DNA of 15,979 bases, taken from positions 1-15,979 of the forward strand of contig CAJXJU010000001.1 in assembly GCA_913055195.1 (NCBI GenBank), written 5' to 3'. The position numbers were made by a program, and so were the translations under genes. Shown here one piece after another: positions 7,263 through 13,791 of the stretch. This stretch comes from an uncultured Desulfohalobiaceae bacterium (GTDB lineage Bacteria > Desulfobacterota > Desulfovibrionia > Desulfovibrionales > Desulfonatronovibrionaceae). The notes under the pieces were generated by a model. It did not search any database. It had not been told where the DNA came from and saw only the letters and a program-made list of their open reading frames with translations. Within the stretch, counting starts at the first letter, position 1; each line of letters opens with the position of its first letter.

Positions 7263-8543
7263 TCACGCAAAATAATCACCTAAAATGCGATCAACATATA
7301 TAGAAGCTGCTGAGCGCACCGACAGATGATTGTAATCACTTAAGTAAGCGATAGGTCTAAGCGTAGCGTGCGCCTTTTTCATCACCTCAGGACTCAGGCC
7401 CGATCCAGTACCAAAAACCAGCAAAACCGGCTCCCGCCCTAGAAGCTCGCGAACCTCATCACAGGCAAGTTGCCCGGTTTCTCTTGCACTGGTAACAATT
7501 ATCTTTGGCTGGCGACCGGTCTTTTGAGCGATATCCGAAACCGCATCCTGCAAGTACGAACAAATGACTATTGTCTCAAGAGCCTTGGCTCTGTCCGGAT
7601 TTGCCTTACCGCCTGGCCCAGAAATCCAGTGCTTAATTAACCTCGCGGCTAATTGCTGCTGATCCTTTAGCGGCGTACAAATATAATACCCACCCAGACC
7701 AAAGGTACGCGAAACGCGACCAATATCGTGAATATCAAGATTTGTCAAAGATGTTGTTCCTATTTGCCCATTTTTATTCAAAACAGGATAGTGAACAAGG
7801 GCAAGATAGAGATTTCTGCCTAAATGTACTCTCTCTAACCCTTTCAAAAAATTGATATCTAAATCTGATAACTTTACTTTATCCAGAAGTTCAGGCCTTA
7901 AATTTAGAGTATCTTCCAGGGCTTTGCGCCTTCTCCACAGAGCGATCTCTTTATGATTTCCAGATAAGAGCACATCCGGAACCTTTTTACCCTGAAACAC
8001 TTCCGGTCTGGTATAATGTGGATATTCCAAAAGGCCAGCAACAAAACTCTCTTCAGTAAAAGACTCTTCTTTGCCCATAAAACCAGGTACAAGGCGGGAA
8101 ATCGCTTCAATCATGCACAAAGCAGCCACTTCCCCACCATTCAAAACAAAGTCTCCTACAGACACAGGTTCCAGATCGTACAAGTTCTCAATTCTTGCGT
8201 CTATGCCCTCATAACGCCCACAGATAAAGGCAATCTCTTTTTCTAAAGCCAGATTTTTAGCCATATCCTGATTAAAAGGTTTTCCTTTGGGCGAAAGGAG
8301 AATCTTGCGACACGTACCAGGCAGAGTTTCTATGGCCCGGCTTAATGGTTTAAGCAACATAACCATGCCTGGCCCTCCGCCATAAGGACGATCATCAACA
8401 GTTTTGTGCCGATCTTCAGCAAAATCCCTGGGATTTATAAACGAAAAATCAATAAGCCCCTTATCTTGAGCCCTGGCAAGCAGCCCACAACTCAAAGGAG
8501 ACTGAAAAAATTCAGGAAAAATTGAAAGAATATAAAAATGCAT
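7263..8543 (-). CDS. trmD: tRNA (guanine37-N1)-methyltransferase TrmD fused to a second SPOUT RNA methyltransferase-like domain
   Basis: TrmD makes m1G37 next to the anticodon, which prevents frameshifting. The 426-aa protein is far longer than the usual 240-260. Residues 1-240 are a complete Trm[14 protein letters not shown] (50-62), [10 protein letters not shown] (83-92), [10 protein letters not shown] (108-117), [11 protein letters not shown] (128-138) forming the SAM-binding knot, [11 protein letters not shown] (171-181, with Glu where E. coli has a catalytic Asp), and [13 protein letters not shown]. Residues about 242-426 form a second knot-type domain resembling the SAM-dependent RNA methyltransferase family PF09936, with [34 protein letters not shown] (374-387) and [19 protein letters not shown] (401-419). 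I recall this fusion from Desulfovibrio-type genomes. The target of the second domain is unknown. ATG 8543 has only a weak ribosome-binding site, 24 bases after the 70-aa orphan gene. Confidence 0.96.
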   Translation of the reverse strand: MHFYILSIFPEFFQSPLSCGLLARAQDKGLIDFSFINPRDFAEDRHKTVDDRPYGGGPGMVMLLKPLSRAIETLPGTCRKILLSPKGKPFNQDMAKNLALEKEIAFICGRYEGIDARIENLYDLEPVSVGDFVLNGGEVAALCMIEAISRLVPGFMGKEESFTEESFVAGLLEYPHYTRPEVFQGKKVPDVLLSGNHKEIALWRRRKALEDTLNLRPELLDKVKLSDLDINFLKGLERVHLGRNLYLALVHYPVLNKNGQIGTTSLTNLDIHDIGRVSRTFGLGGYYICTPLKDQQQLAARLIKHWISGPGGKANPDRAKALETIVICSYLQDAVSDIAQKTGRQPKIIVTSARETGQLACDEVRELLGREPVLLVFGTGSGLSPEVMKKAHATLRPIAYLSDYNHLSVRSAASIYVDRILGDYFA

Positions 8544-8567
8544 CCCAAACTCATCGAGTTTTTGCAG

Positions 8568-8780
8568 TTAAGTCTTTAATAATAATCTCTCCATTTCTTT
8601 CTTACCAGCTTCCTTAACAAGTTTAGATATTTCTTCTATTTCTTTATCAGAAGCTGTTGACTTATTCACTATTGCAAGCATTTCTAGATATTTTAAAAAT
8701 TTTCTGATTGTAGTATCTCTAAGCAAACTTTTAGGCAAATTAAAACTTATCAAATCATCTTTGTAAATAATTTCTACCAT
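8568..8780 (-). CDS. Small AT-rich orphan protein inserted between rimM and trmD, possibly antitoxin-like
   Basis: The 70-aa protein is not recognised. It starts at ATG 8780 behind a strong GGAAGGAG ribosome-binding site nine bases upstream, which supports real translation. It has a short beta-rich start (MVEIIYKDDLISFNLPKS), a basic helical middle (RDTTIRKFLKYLEML) and a charged C-terminal helix with SDKEIEEISKLVKEAGKKEMERLL. The last segment is reminiscent of small antitoxins paired with PIN toxins in thermophiles, but no toxin is adjacent and this is weak inference. Its DNA is clearly more AT-rich than its neighbours. It separates rimM from trmD, normally close neighbours, and has a repeat copy just upstream. 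Together these suggest a later insertion. Confidence 0.6.
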   Translation of the reverse strand: MVEIIYKDDLISFNLPKSLLRDTTIRKFLKYLEMLAIVNKSTASDKEIEEISKLVKEAGKKEMERLLLKT

Positions 8781-8805
8781 TATACTTTTCTCCTTCCTTT
8801 ATTAT

Positions 8806-8817
8806 GCGGATGCACCC
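8806..8817 (-). repeat. GGGTGCATCCGC motif (single arm)
   Basis: The minus strand reads GGGTGCATCCGC from 8817 to 8806, directly abutting the 44-bp repeat. The same 12-mer occurs on the plus strand at 13707-13718. A 12-bp exact match in two intergenic gaps of a 16-kb window suggests a dispersed repeat, of which each site holds one arm. Confidence 0.4.
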
Positions 8818-8860
8818 TGGCTTAATCGATCATATTTTCTGTCCGTTTTAGGTGCTCGGC
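8817..8860 (-). repeat. 44-bp dispersed repeat, copy A (half element)
   Basis: On the minus strand this begins GCCGAGCACCTAAAACGGAC and ends GATTAAGCCAG. It matches 41 of 44 positions of the segment at 10084-10127 on the plus strand, so the two copies are inverted relative to each other and flank rimM, khpA and rpsP. It lies 25 bases after the rimM stop and upstream of the AT-rich orphan gene. The second arm seen in the other copy is missing, so this looks truncated. Confidence 0.8.
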
Positions 8861-8885
8861 CACCTCCGTATAATGTACATATTGC

Positions 8886-9434
8886 TTAAATTGTGCTAAT
8901 GACCTGGTTAAGATAAATATCCAACAATCCTTCAGGCGGATTTATAACTATCCTTTTTTGCGTAAGATCTACGTCCTCAACAAACTCCTCATTTGCCGGG
9001 AACAGAACTTCTTCTTCATTGTCGGTTATAATTACCCAGACTTCGCTTCCACTATGAACCTGAACATCTTTAAGTACGCCCAGAAATCCCCCATCCGGCA
9101 GGTAAACCCGGCAGTCCAGAAGCTCATAAAGATAAACCTCTCCTTCATCCTTTGGGGGTAGATCCTTTTCTCTTACCAGTACTTCTGCCCCCCGCCATTC
9201 TTCAGCTTGATCCCGACCAATAATATTTTCAAAAAAAACAAGCACCTTGTTCTGGTGAGGTCGCCAGGAGAGAAGCCTGAAAGGCCTTGGCTTTTGCCCT
9301 TCTTTTTGCAGATAAAGCCGCCCCAGAGAATCCAAAAAGAAAGGGGAGTCTGCATACAAGGCAATGCAAAGCTCCCCTTTTAGTCCATGCGGCTTCAAAA
9401 CCTTTCCACACGACACAAGGTTTTTGGAAGCCAT
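8886..9434 (-). CDS. rimM: 16S rRNA-processing / 30S maturation factor RimM
   Basis: RimM assists maturation of the 30S head and binds S19. The 182-aa protein shows the two-domain layout. The N-terminal barrel (about 5-95) has CGKVLKPHGLKGELCIALY, and NKVLVFFENIIGRDQAEEWRG follows. The PRC-barrel domain (about 100-178) has EVYLYELLDCRVY, DGGFLGVLKDVQVHSGSEV, EEVLFPANEEFVEDVDL and a PPEGLLDIY end. ATG 9434 lies 12 bases after the khpA stop and has no obvious ribosome-binding site, suggesting coupling to khpA. It normally precedes trmD directly; here a repeat and a small orphan gene intervene. Confidence 0.95.
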   Translation of the reverse strand: MASKNLVSCGKVLKPHGLKGELCIALYADSPFFLDSLGRLYLQKEGQKPRPFRLLSWRPHQNKVLVFFENIIGRDQAEEWRGAEVLVREKDLPPKDEGEVYLYELLDCRVYLPDGGFLGVLKDVQVHSGSEVWVIITDNEEEVLFPANEEFVEDVDLTQKRIVINPPEGLLDIYLNQVISTI

Positions 9435-9446
9435 GGGTTATTTTCT

Positions 9447-9680
9447 TTATTCCAGTATTTCCAATACAGCACGCTTTTGGGCCTTGGTTGAGGCAGCGCC
9501 CAGGATTGTGCGCATAGCTCTGGCTGTGCGTCCTTGTTTGCCAATGACCTTACCCAGATCCTCCTTAGCCACTTTGAGTTCAATGACAGATGTCTGCTCA
9601 CCTTCGATCTCAGACACAGATACGGCATCTGGATTGTCAACCAAAGACTTGGCAATGTACTCGATCAAATCTTTCAACAT
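9447..9680 (-). CDS. khpA: KH-domain RNA-binding protein KhpA (YlqC family)
   Basis: KhpA is a single-KH-domain RNA chaperone-like protein that in some bacteria partners with KhpB. From ATG 9680 it is 77 aa, essentially one KH domain. It begins [19 protein letters not shown]; the KH nucleic-acid loop is [18 protein letters not shown] with the GKQG signature. GTG 9686 is in frame but falls within the ribosome-binding site; GGAGG is five bases before ATG 9680, which settles the start. It lies between rpsP and rimM as in many bacteria, with a 132-bp leader upstream that can form alternative hairpins. Confidence 0.93.
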   Translation of the reverse strand: MLKDLIEYIAKSLVDNPDAVSVSEIEGEQTSVIELKVAKEDLGKVIGKQGRTARAMRTILGAASTKAQKRAVLEILE

Positions 9681-9763
9681 AAGCACCTCCGTTAACTACA
9701 GTTCTAAATTGATTTTCCGGACCTGTTGAAAACAAACGCTATGTTCAAAGCCGCTATCTTTAG

Positions 9764-9800
9764 TAGCTGCTGGTTTAGCAGCCACCTGCGTAAGCAGCTA
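9764..9800 (-). other. Alternative hairpins in the rpsP-khpA gap
   Basis: The segment 9766-9771 (GCTGCT on plus) can pair with AGCAGC at 9777-9782 over a 5-base loop, or as TAGCTGCT 9764-9771 with AGCAGCTA at 9793-9800. These are mutually exclusive partners. It lies just after the rpsP stop and about 85 bases before khpA. No T-run follows on the minus strand, so it is not a standard terminator. It could be an mRNA processing or stability element; function is unknown. Confidence 0.35.
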
Positions 9801-9812
9801 TCGGCCCCACAA

Positions 9813-10052
9813 CTAGAAACCCACTTTTTTTAGCAAAGAGCGGACAGTATCAGAAGGCTTAGCCCCCCTTCCCATCCACATCTTGACCTTTTCTTGATCG
9901 ATTTTGATTTCAGGTGGTTCACTCATGGGGTTATAATACCCCAGGTAATCCAGAGCACGACCATCACGCCTGGTCTCACTGTTCAAAGCCACAATGCGAT
10001 AAAATGGTCTTTTCCTGGAACCCATTCTCGTCAATCTCAATCTCAAAGCCAT
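9813..10052 (-). CDS. rpsP: 30S ribosomal protein S16
   Basis: S16 is an early 30S assembly protein. The 79-aa reading from ATG 10052 begins [20 protein letters not shown] and continues with [16 protein letters not shown] and a C-terminal [20 protein letters not shown], all standard. An in-frame TTG at 10061 is only just after the GGGGG element and would add an atypical MKR; with ATG 10052 the purine-rich site is about nine bases upstream. A 198-bp gap carrying a long inverted repeat separates it from ffh. Confidence 0.96.
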   Translation of the reverse strand: MALRLRLTRMGSRKRPFYRIVALNSETRRDGRALDYLGYYNPMSEPPEIKIDQEKVKMWMGRGAKPSDTVRSLLKKVGF

Positions 10053-10083
10053 TCTTTTCAACCCCCATCTTATTTTTAAATCC

Positions 10084-10155
10084 GCCGAGCACCTAAAACG
10101 GACAGGAAATATGGTTGATTAAGCCAGAATATAACAGTCCGTTTTAGGTGCTCGG
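10084..10155. repeat. Hairpin element: 44-bp repeat copy B plus a third arm
   Basis: Plus-strand 10084-10127 is the inverted partner of 8860-8817 (41 of 44 matching). Inside it, CCGAGCACCTAAAACGGAC at 10085-10103 is perfectly complementary to GTCCGTTTTAGGTGCTCGG at 10137-10155, giving a 19-bp stem with a 33-base loop and a 71-bp symmetric element. On the plus strand five T residues follow the right arm, but no plus-strand gene precedes it; on the minus strand no T-run follows. This looks more like a small inverted-repeat element (MITE- or REP-like) than the ffh terminator. No clear target-site duplication was seen. Confidence 0.8.
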
Positions 10156-10250
10156 TTTTTGTGTCAAAATTTTGGTACGATTGCCCTGTGGCAACCACTT
10201 AAGACGTGTAACAGATATAAACAAGTTTTTATTTTGTCCAGTGTCAAAGT

Positions 10251-11639
10251 CTATCTCTTTTTCTTTTTTCTTTTAAGTTTTTTGCGTTTTTTACGCAAAG
10301 AGTTAGTAGAAGCTCCCCCCAAACGCATGCTACCTTTCATGCTCTGGCCCATCATTTTCTTCATCATCTTCTGCATCTGCTCGAAATTCTTGAGCAATTG
10401 ATTTACTTCCTGAACAGATGTCCCGCTTCCCCTGGCTATTCTTTGCTTGCGACTGGCATTGATGATTTTGGGATCGTGCCGCTCCTCAGGTGTCATGGAA
10501 TTTATAATGGCCTCCACCCTGGCCATCTCTTTTTCAGGGACTTTGACATCTTTTAGCTTGTCCCGCAACTTGCCCATCCCTGGAACAAGCTTGAGCAAAC
10601 CTTCTATTGACCCTAATTTCCTCAAACGACGCATCTGGGTCCTGAAATCTTCTAAATCAAACTGGGATTTTTTAAGCTTTTTTTCCAGTTCCCTGGCTTC
10701 CTCTGCGTCAATGCTGGACTGGGCCTTCTCAATCAAAGTAAGTATATCGCCCATTCCCAGGATCCGGGAAGCCACCCGATCAGGATGGAAAACCTCCAGA
10801 TCGCTTAATTTTTCACCAACACCAATAAACTTGATGGGCTTCTGTGTGACTGACTTAATGGACAGGGCAGCGCCACCACGGGCATCACCCTCCATTTTAG
10901 TAAGTACAATGCCAGTTACATCCAGAAGCTCATTAAACCTGGCAGCCACATTAACCGCATCCTGACCGGTCATGGCATCGGCAACAAACAAAATTTCATG
11001 CGGCTGACACTCTGACTTGATGGCCACCAATTCCTGCATCAATTTTTCATCTATATGCAACCGACCTGCCGTATCCAGCAAAACCACACTATAAGCACTC
11101 TTCCTGGCTTCCTCAACAGCATTACGACAGATATCCACCGGATCCATATCTGACGAAGATGGATAGGCAGGGATATTGATCTCGCTGGCAAGCTTATGCA
11201 ATTGCTCTATAGCGGCAGGCCTATAAACATCCGCAGGGACCAGATATGGAGCATGCTTCATACGCCGCAAAAACAGGGCCAGCTTGGCTGCTGTAGTTGT
11301 TTTACCTGAACCCTGCAAGCCTACAAGCATAATTACAATGGGAGGCCTGGCCTTTAAATTAAGACCCTGACTTTGTCCGCCCAGAAGTTCAATAAGCTCT
11401 TCATGAACAATTTTAACTACCTGCTGACCAGGGGTGAGGCTTTTTAAAACGTCTTGCCCTAGAGCACGCTCTTTTACCCGCTGAATAAAATCCCTGGCAA
11501 CTTTATAGTTGACATCCGCTTCCAGAAGGGCAAGGCGCACTTCCCGCAGGCCTTCCTGAATATTCTTCTCATCCAGGCGACCATGCCCTTTTAACTTCTT
11601 GAATACTGAATTTAATCTATCAGATAGGCTATCAAACAT
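10251..11639 (-). CDS. ffh: Signal recognition particle protein Ffh
   Basis: Ffh with 4.5S RNA targets nascent membrane proteins to FtsY. The 462-aa protein has the N domain (LREVRLALLEADVNYKVARDF), the GTPase G domain with GLQGSGKTT (107-115), DTAGRL (189-194) and TKMEGDARGG (247-256), and the methionine-rich M domain. That domain includes GMGKLRD, MTPEERHDPKIINASRKQRI, the RNA-binding IARGSG motif, and the MQKMMKKMMG segment. It ends in an unusually lysine-rich tail (RKKRKKLKRKKKKR). ATG 11639 begins the normal family N terminus MFDSLSDRL but lacks a visible ribosome-binding site in an AT-rich leader. A good promoter lies about 100 bp upstream, making ffh the first gene of the long translation-related string. 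Confidence 0.97.
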   Translation of the reverse strand: MFDSLSDRLNSVFKKLKGHGRLDEKNIQEGLREVRLALLEADVNYKVARDFIQRVKERALGQDVLKSLTPGQQVVKIVHEELIELLGGQSQGLNLKARPPIVIMLVGLQGSGKTTTAAKLALFLRRMKHAPYLVPADVYRPAAIEQLHKLASEINIPAYPSSSDMDPVDICRNAVEEARKSAYSVVLLDTAGRLHIDEKLMQELVAIKSECQPHEILFVADAMTGQDAVNVAARFNELLDVTGIVLTKMEGDARGGAALSIKSVTQKPIKFIGVGEKLSDLEVFHPDRVASRILGMGDILTLIEKAQSSIDAEEARELEKKLKKSQFDLEDFRTQMRRLRKLGSIEGLLKLVPGMGKLRDKLKDVKVPEKEMARVEAIINSMTPEERHDPKIINASRKQRIARGSGTSVQEVNQLLKNFEQMQKMMKKMMGQSMKGSMRLGGASTNSLRKKRKKLKRKKKKR

Positions 11640-11741
11640 TTTTAATTAATCTACACAACTTGCCAAAAATTATCATCTAACACGCCATGCCTGACATGCT
11701 TTTCTTTCCAACTTCCCTGACAGCAAGAAAAGAAGTCTATC

Positions 11742-11770
11742 TTTATAGCCAGGGCAAGGGCCTGAGTCAA
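11742..11770 (-). promoter_or_regulatory. Sigma70-like promoter for ffh and the downstream string
   Basis: On the minus strand TTGACT (11770-11765) and TATAAA (11747-11742) are separated by exactly 17 bases, each one mismatch from consensus. The predicted start near 11735 gives a leader of roughly 95 nt before the ffh ATG. It lies between the toxin-antitoxin pair and ffh, the largest gap in this part of the window. Confidence 0.65.
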
Positions 11771-11778
11771 GCTTTTTA

Positions 11779-11793
11779 TTTGTCCAGGACAAA
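11779..11793. promoter_or_regulatory. Perfect 15-bp palindrome abutting the ffh promoter, possible operator
   Basis: TTTGTCC-A-GGACAAA has 7-bp arms and a single central base, eight bases upstream of the -35 box. A close relative of the adjoining sequence (minus strand CTGGACAAA with a following A-rich run and CTTG) recurs just after the ffh stop at about 10240-10221, without the second half-site. The position suits an activator, or a repressor acting upstream; the protein is unknown. Confidence 0.45.
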
Positions 11794-11827
11794 ACACTGG
11801 CGTCAAATTTTGTGGTCAACCATGTAT

Positions 11828-12244
11828 CTATAAAGGATTTTCAACTTTAACCCCAGCTATTACCTCGCCACTGTTTAAGTCCTCTGTAAAAATAACCTTA
11901 CACCTTGCAAAAACAGCAGCAGATACAATCAGGCCATCCCAGAAGGATATAGAACTTTCCTTTACGATTTCTATAGCCTTAAAAATTTTCTCACGGTCTA
12001 TCTTTATAGTTTCCACGGGAGAAAAGGTTTCAAGCACTTTTTTTGCGTTATCAAGGGAAATGGCGGGAGCAAATTTTCTGGTCAGTACCACAAACAGTTC
12101 CTGCAACACCTGGGTAGAAATGACCATATCTCCCGAAGGCATCCAGAGGGCAATAAGGTCTTTTGCCTTTTTTCTTTTTTCTGGACTTCTTTGATCAAAA
12201 GCATAAGCCAGGATGTTGGTATCGAAAAAGGCTTTAACTTTCAT
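11828..12244 (-). CDS. vapC: PIN-domain ribonuclease toxin, VapC-like
   Basis: The 138-aa protein is a PIN-domain nuclease of the VapC toxin type. The four acidic metal-binding positions are visible: Asp8 (FFDTNILAYAF), Glu49 (QVLQELFVVL), Asp103 (SISFWDGLIVSAA) and Asp122 (IFTEDLNSGE). ATG 12244 is chosen because an AAGGA ribosome-binding site lies five bases upstream and the protein then begins MKVKAFFDTN; an upstream start at 12292 would add 16 unrelated residues inside the antitoxin gene. It overlaps the antitoxin gene by 11 nt, the usual arrangement for a toxin-antitoxin pair. The target RNA cannot be told from sequence. Confidence 0.9.
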   Translation of the reverse strand: MKVKAFFDTNILAYAFDQRSPEKRKKAKDLIALWMPSGDMVISTQVLQELFVVLTRKFAPAISLDNAKKVLETFSPVETIKIDREKIFKAIEIVKESSISFWDGLIVSAAVFARCKVIFTEDLNSGEVIAGVKVENPL

Positions 12245-12458
12245 AAAGTTCCTTTCTTGTCCATTTTTGAGATTTAGAGGCGTAATTATCACAGAGTTGT
12301 AAAAATTTTTGAGTACTTTTTTTTAGCTGTTCTTCACTTTGAGTAAAATCTTCCAGATATTTTGTTATTAAAGAACTAAGAGAAACACCTTTTAAGGCAG
12401 CATAGTTTCTGGCCTTATTTAAAAGTTCGTCGGGAATGACAAGAGTCAAGTTGGCCAT
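12234..12458 (-). CDS. vapB: Ribbon-helix-helix-like antitoxin, VapB partner
   Basis: The 74-aa protein has a ribbon-helix-helix look at its N terminus: the strand MANLTLVIPDELLNKAR, then the helix segment YAALKGVSLSSLITKYLEDF. The remaining C-terminal part is charged and presumably wraps the toxin. ATG 12458 has GGAGG five bases upstream and gives the normal fold; an in-frame start at 12485 would overlap the aminotransferase stop. Overlap with the PIN gene supports its role as antitoxin and probable autorepressor of the pair. It lies 26 bases after the aminotransferase, so it may be co-transcribed with it. Family resemblance is to the DUF6364-type antitoxins. Confidence 0.85.
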   Translation of the reverse strand: MANLTLVIPDELLNKARNYAALKGVSLSSLITKYLEDFTQSEEQLKKSTQKFLQLCDNYASKSQKWTRKELYES

Positions 12459-12484
12459 GTTAACCTCCTCGCGTCGCGTATTCA

Positions 12485-13681
12485 CTACTCACCGCTCACC
12501 TTTTCCACGGCCCTCTTAATTGGTTCAGCGGCCCGGGCAATAATATCCTCATCCACACAAAAGGCAAAACGCACATAACCAGGATAGCCAAAGCCAGAAC
12601 CAGGAACTGCCAGTACCTTTTCTTCCATGAGTGCGGCCACAAATTCATGGTCTTTTTCACGCGGAGCTCTGGGGAAAAAGTAAAAGCCTCCTTTAGGCAG
12701 GGAAAACTCAAGTCCGGCACATCTAAATACTTCGGCCATAACTTCTCGCCTGCGCTCATATTTCTTTGTATCAACAAGAGAACCAAGGGCTTTTAGAATT
12801 AAATATTGCCCAATAACTGGCGCATTGACATAGCCAAGAATTCTATTGGTCAAAATAAGGCCCGCCAACAAATTCTCTTTTTGTTCCATCTGAGGACAAA
12901 CAGCAATATACCCAACCCTCTCCCCTGCCAGAGCCAGACTTTTGGAAAAGGAACTGACAACAATACTGTGAGGATACATAGATAAAATAGAAGGCACGTC
13001 AGTATTATCATAGGTCAAAAAGCGATAAGGCTCATCTGAAACTAAAAAAATAGGCCGGCCCAACTCAGTGCTCCTGGCCTTTAAGATATCCACCAATCCC
13101 TCTAATTCCTCTTTTGTATAGACCTGACCTGAAGGATTATTAGGCGAGTTAATCAGTACTGCTCTCACCTTTGGACCTAGAGCCTGCTCAAGTCCATTTA
13201 AATCAAGCTCAAAGGTCAATGGTTTACACGGTACGGTCTTTAAACTCCCTCCGAAATTTTGCACATAAAAACTATATTCTACAAAATAAGGAGCAGGACA
13301 AACCACTTCATCACCAGGCTCTAACACTGCCCGGAAAAAAGCGTTTAGCCCGCCTGCTGCCCCACAGGTAACAATAACATCCTCAGCACTTAAATTAACC
13401 CCCTGTTCTTTACTTAAATGGCTGGCCAGGGCACCCCTTACAGATGGCAGACCAGCATTTGGCATGTATCCCAGAGAAAACGGCCTGTTCACCTGGTCAG
13501 CCAGTTCCTTTAATCCTGAGGCCACTTCCCCGGGAGGCGGCAGATCAGGGTTACCCAGACTAAAGTCAAAAACATTTTCTGAGCCATACTTTTGCTTTAA
13601 CTCTCTGCCTTTTTCAAACATCTGCCTTATCCAGGAGGCCTTTTCCAGATAACCTTCTACCTGTCTGGCTAAAAGCTGCAT
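12485..13681 (-). CDS. Pyridoxal-phosphate aminotransferase, class I fold
   Basis: The 398-aa protein is a fold-type I PLP aminotransferase of the aspartate/alanine group. Landmarks are FDFSLGNPDLPPP (about residues 38-50), a TCGAAGGLNAFF cofactor-phosphate region, NSPNNPSGQVY with the conserved Asn, VSDEPYRFLTY with Asp216 and Tyr219, and SSFSKSLALAGERVGYIA with the PLP-binding Lys247; YVRFAF near the end supplies the carboxylate-binding Arg. Starts at 13714, 13684 and 13681 are in frame. ATG 13681 has AAGGGG six bases upstream, and the longer start lies inside repeat DNA, so 13681 is preferred. The amino-donor cannot be assigned. The neighbour upstream is a branched-chain-amino-acid-type binding protein. 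Confidence 0.92.
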   Translation of the reverse strand: MQLLARQVEGYLEKASWIRQMFEKGRELKQKYGSENVFDFSLGNPDLPPPGEVASGLKELADQVNRPFSLGYMPNAGLPSVRGALASHLSKEQGVNLSAEDVIVTCGAAGGLNAFFRAVLEPGDEVVCPAPYFVEYSFYVQNFGGSLKTVPCKPLTFELDLNGLEQALGPKVRAVLINSPNNPSGQVYTKEELEGLVDILKARSTELGRPIFLVSDEPYRFLTYDNTDVPSILSMYPHSIVVSSFSKSLALAGERVGYIAVCPQMEQKENLLAGLILTNRILGYVNAPVIGQYLILKALGSLVDTKKYERRREVMAEVFRCAGLEFSLPKGGFYFFPRAPREKDHEFVAALMEEKVLAVPGSGFGYPGYVRFAFCVDEDIIARAAEPIKRAVEKVSGE

Positions 13682-13706
13682 CATTTTCCCCTTTATGTTT
13701 TTAACC

Positions 13707-13722
13707 GGGTGCATCCGCGGAT
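13707..13722. repeat. GGGTGCATCCGCGGAT motif upstream of the aminotransferase
   Basis: The 12-mer GGGTGCATCCGC (13707-13718) also occurs on the minus strand at 8817-8806. Here it runs into the 10-bp palindrome ATCCGCGGAT (13713-13722). It lies 21 bases before a larger palindrome, so the gap holds two repeat-like pieces. Confidence 0.4.
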
Positions 13723-13743
13723 AGCGGGAGAACCGTTAGCAAC

Positions 13744-13771
13744 GTAGGGGCAATCCATGAATTGCCCCTAC
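13744..13771. repeat. GTAGGGGC...GCCCCTAC palindromic repeat, copy 1
   Basis: GTAGGGGCAAT (13744-13754) pairs perfectly with ATTGCCCCTAC (13761-13771); the 6-base centre has one further mismatch and one match. It lies 20 bases after the binding-protein stop and upstream of the aminotransferase. The same 8-bp ends recur at 15835-15863 with a different centre. Palindromes with these ends are seen in many unrelated bacteria (from general experience, not a search). Confidence 0.75.
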
Positions 13772-13791
13772 TGCTTAATGTCACCTGAAAC

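Noticed and set aside
8854..8867. Minus-strand GGAGGTGGCCGAGC resembles the 5' end of a tRNA-Ser
   Set aside because: The similarity stops after 14 bases; no anticodon arm, T-arm or acceptor partner follows, and the other repeat copy lacks the GGAGGTG part.
8817..10155. CRISPR array, because a short unit occurs three times
   Set aside because: Copies are inverted and irregularly spaced (33 bases and 1.2 kb), with no direct repeat-spacer pattern and no cas genes.
10085..10155. Hairpin as the ffh terminator
   Set aside because: On the minus strand the stem is followed by CGGATTTAAAAATA with no T-run; the T-run is on the plus side, where nothing needs ending.
10178..10198. Small hairpin (TTGCC/GGCAA) downstream of ffh as a terminator
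   Set aside because: The stem is only five perfect base pairs and is followed at a distance by four T residues; too weak to call.
10447..10965. Long plus-strand open frame (172 codons) opposite ffh
   Set aside because: It is antisense to a highly conserved gene, with a serine-rich translation typical of frame shadows and no ribosome-binding site.
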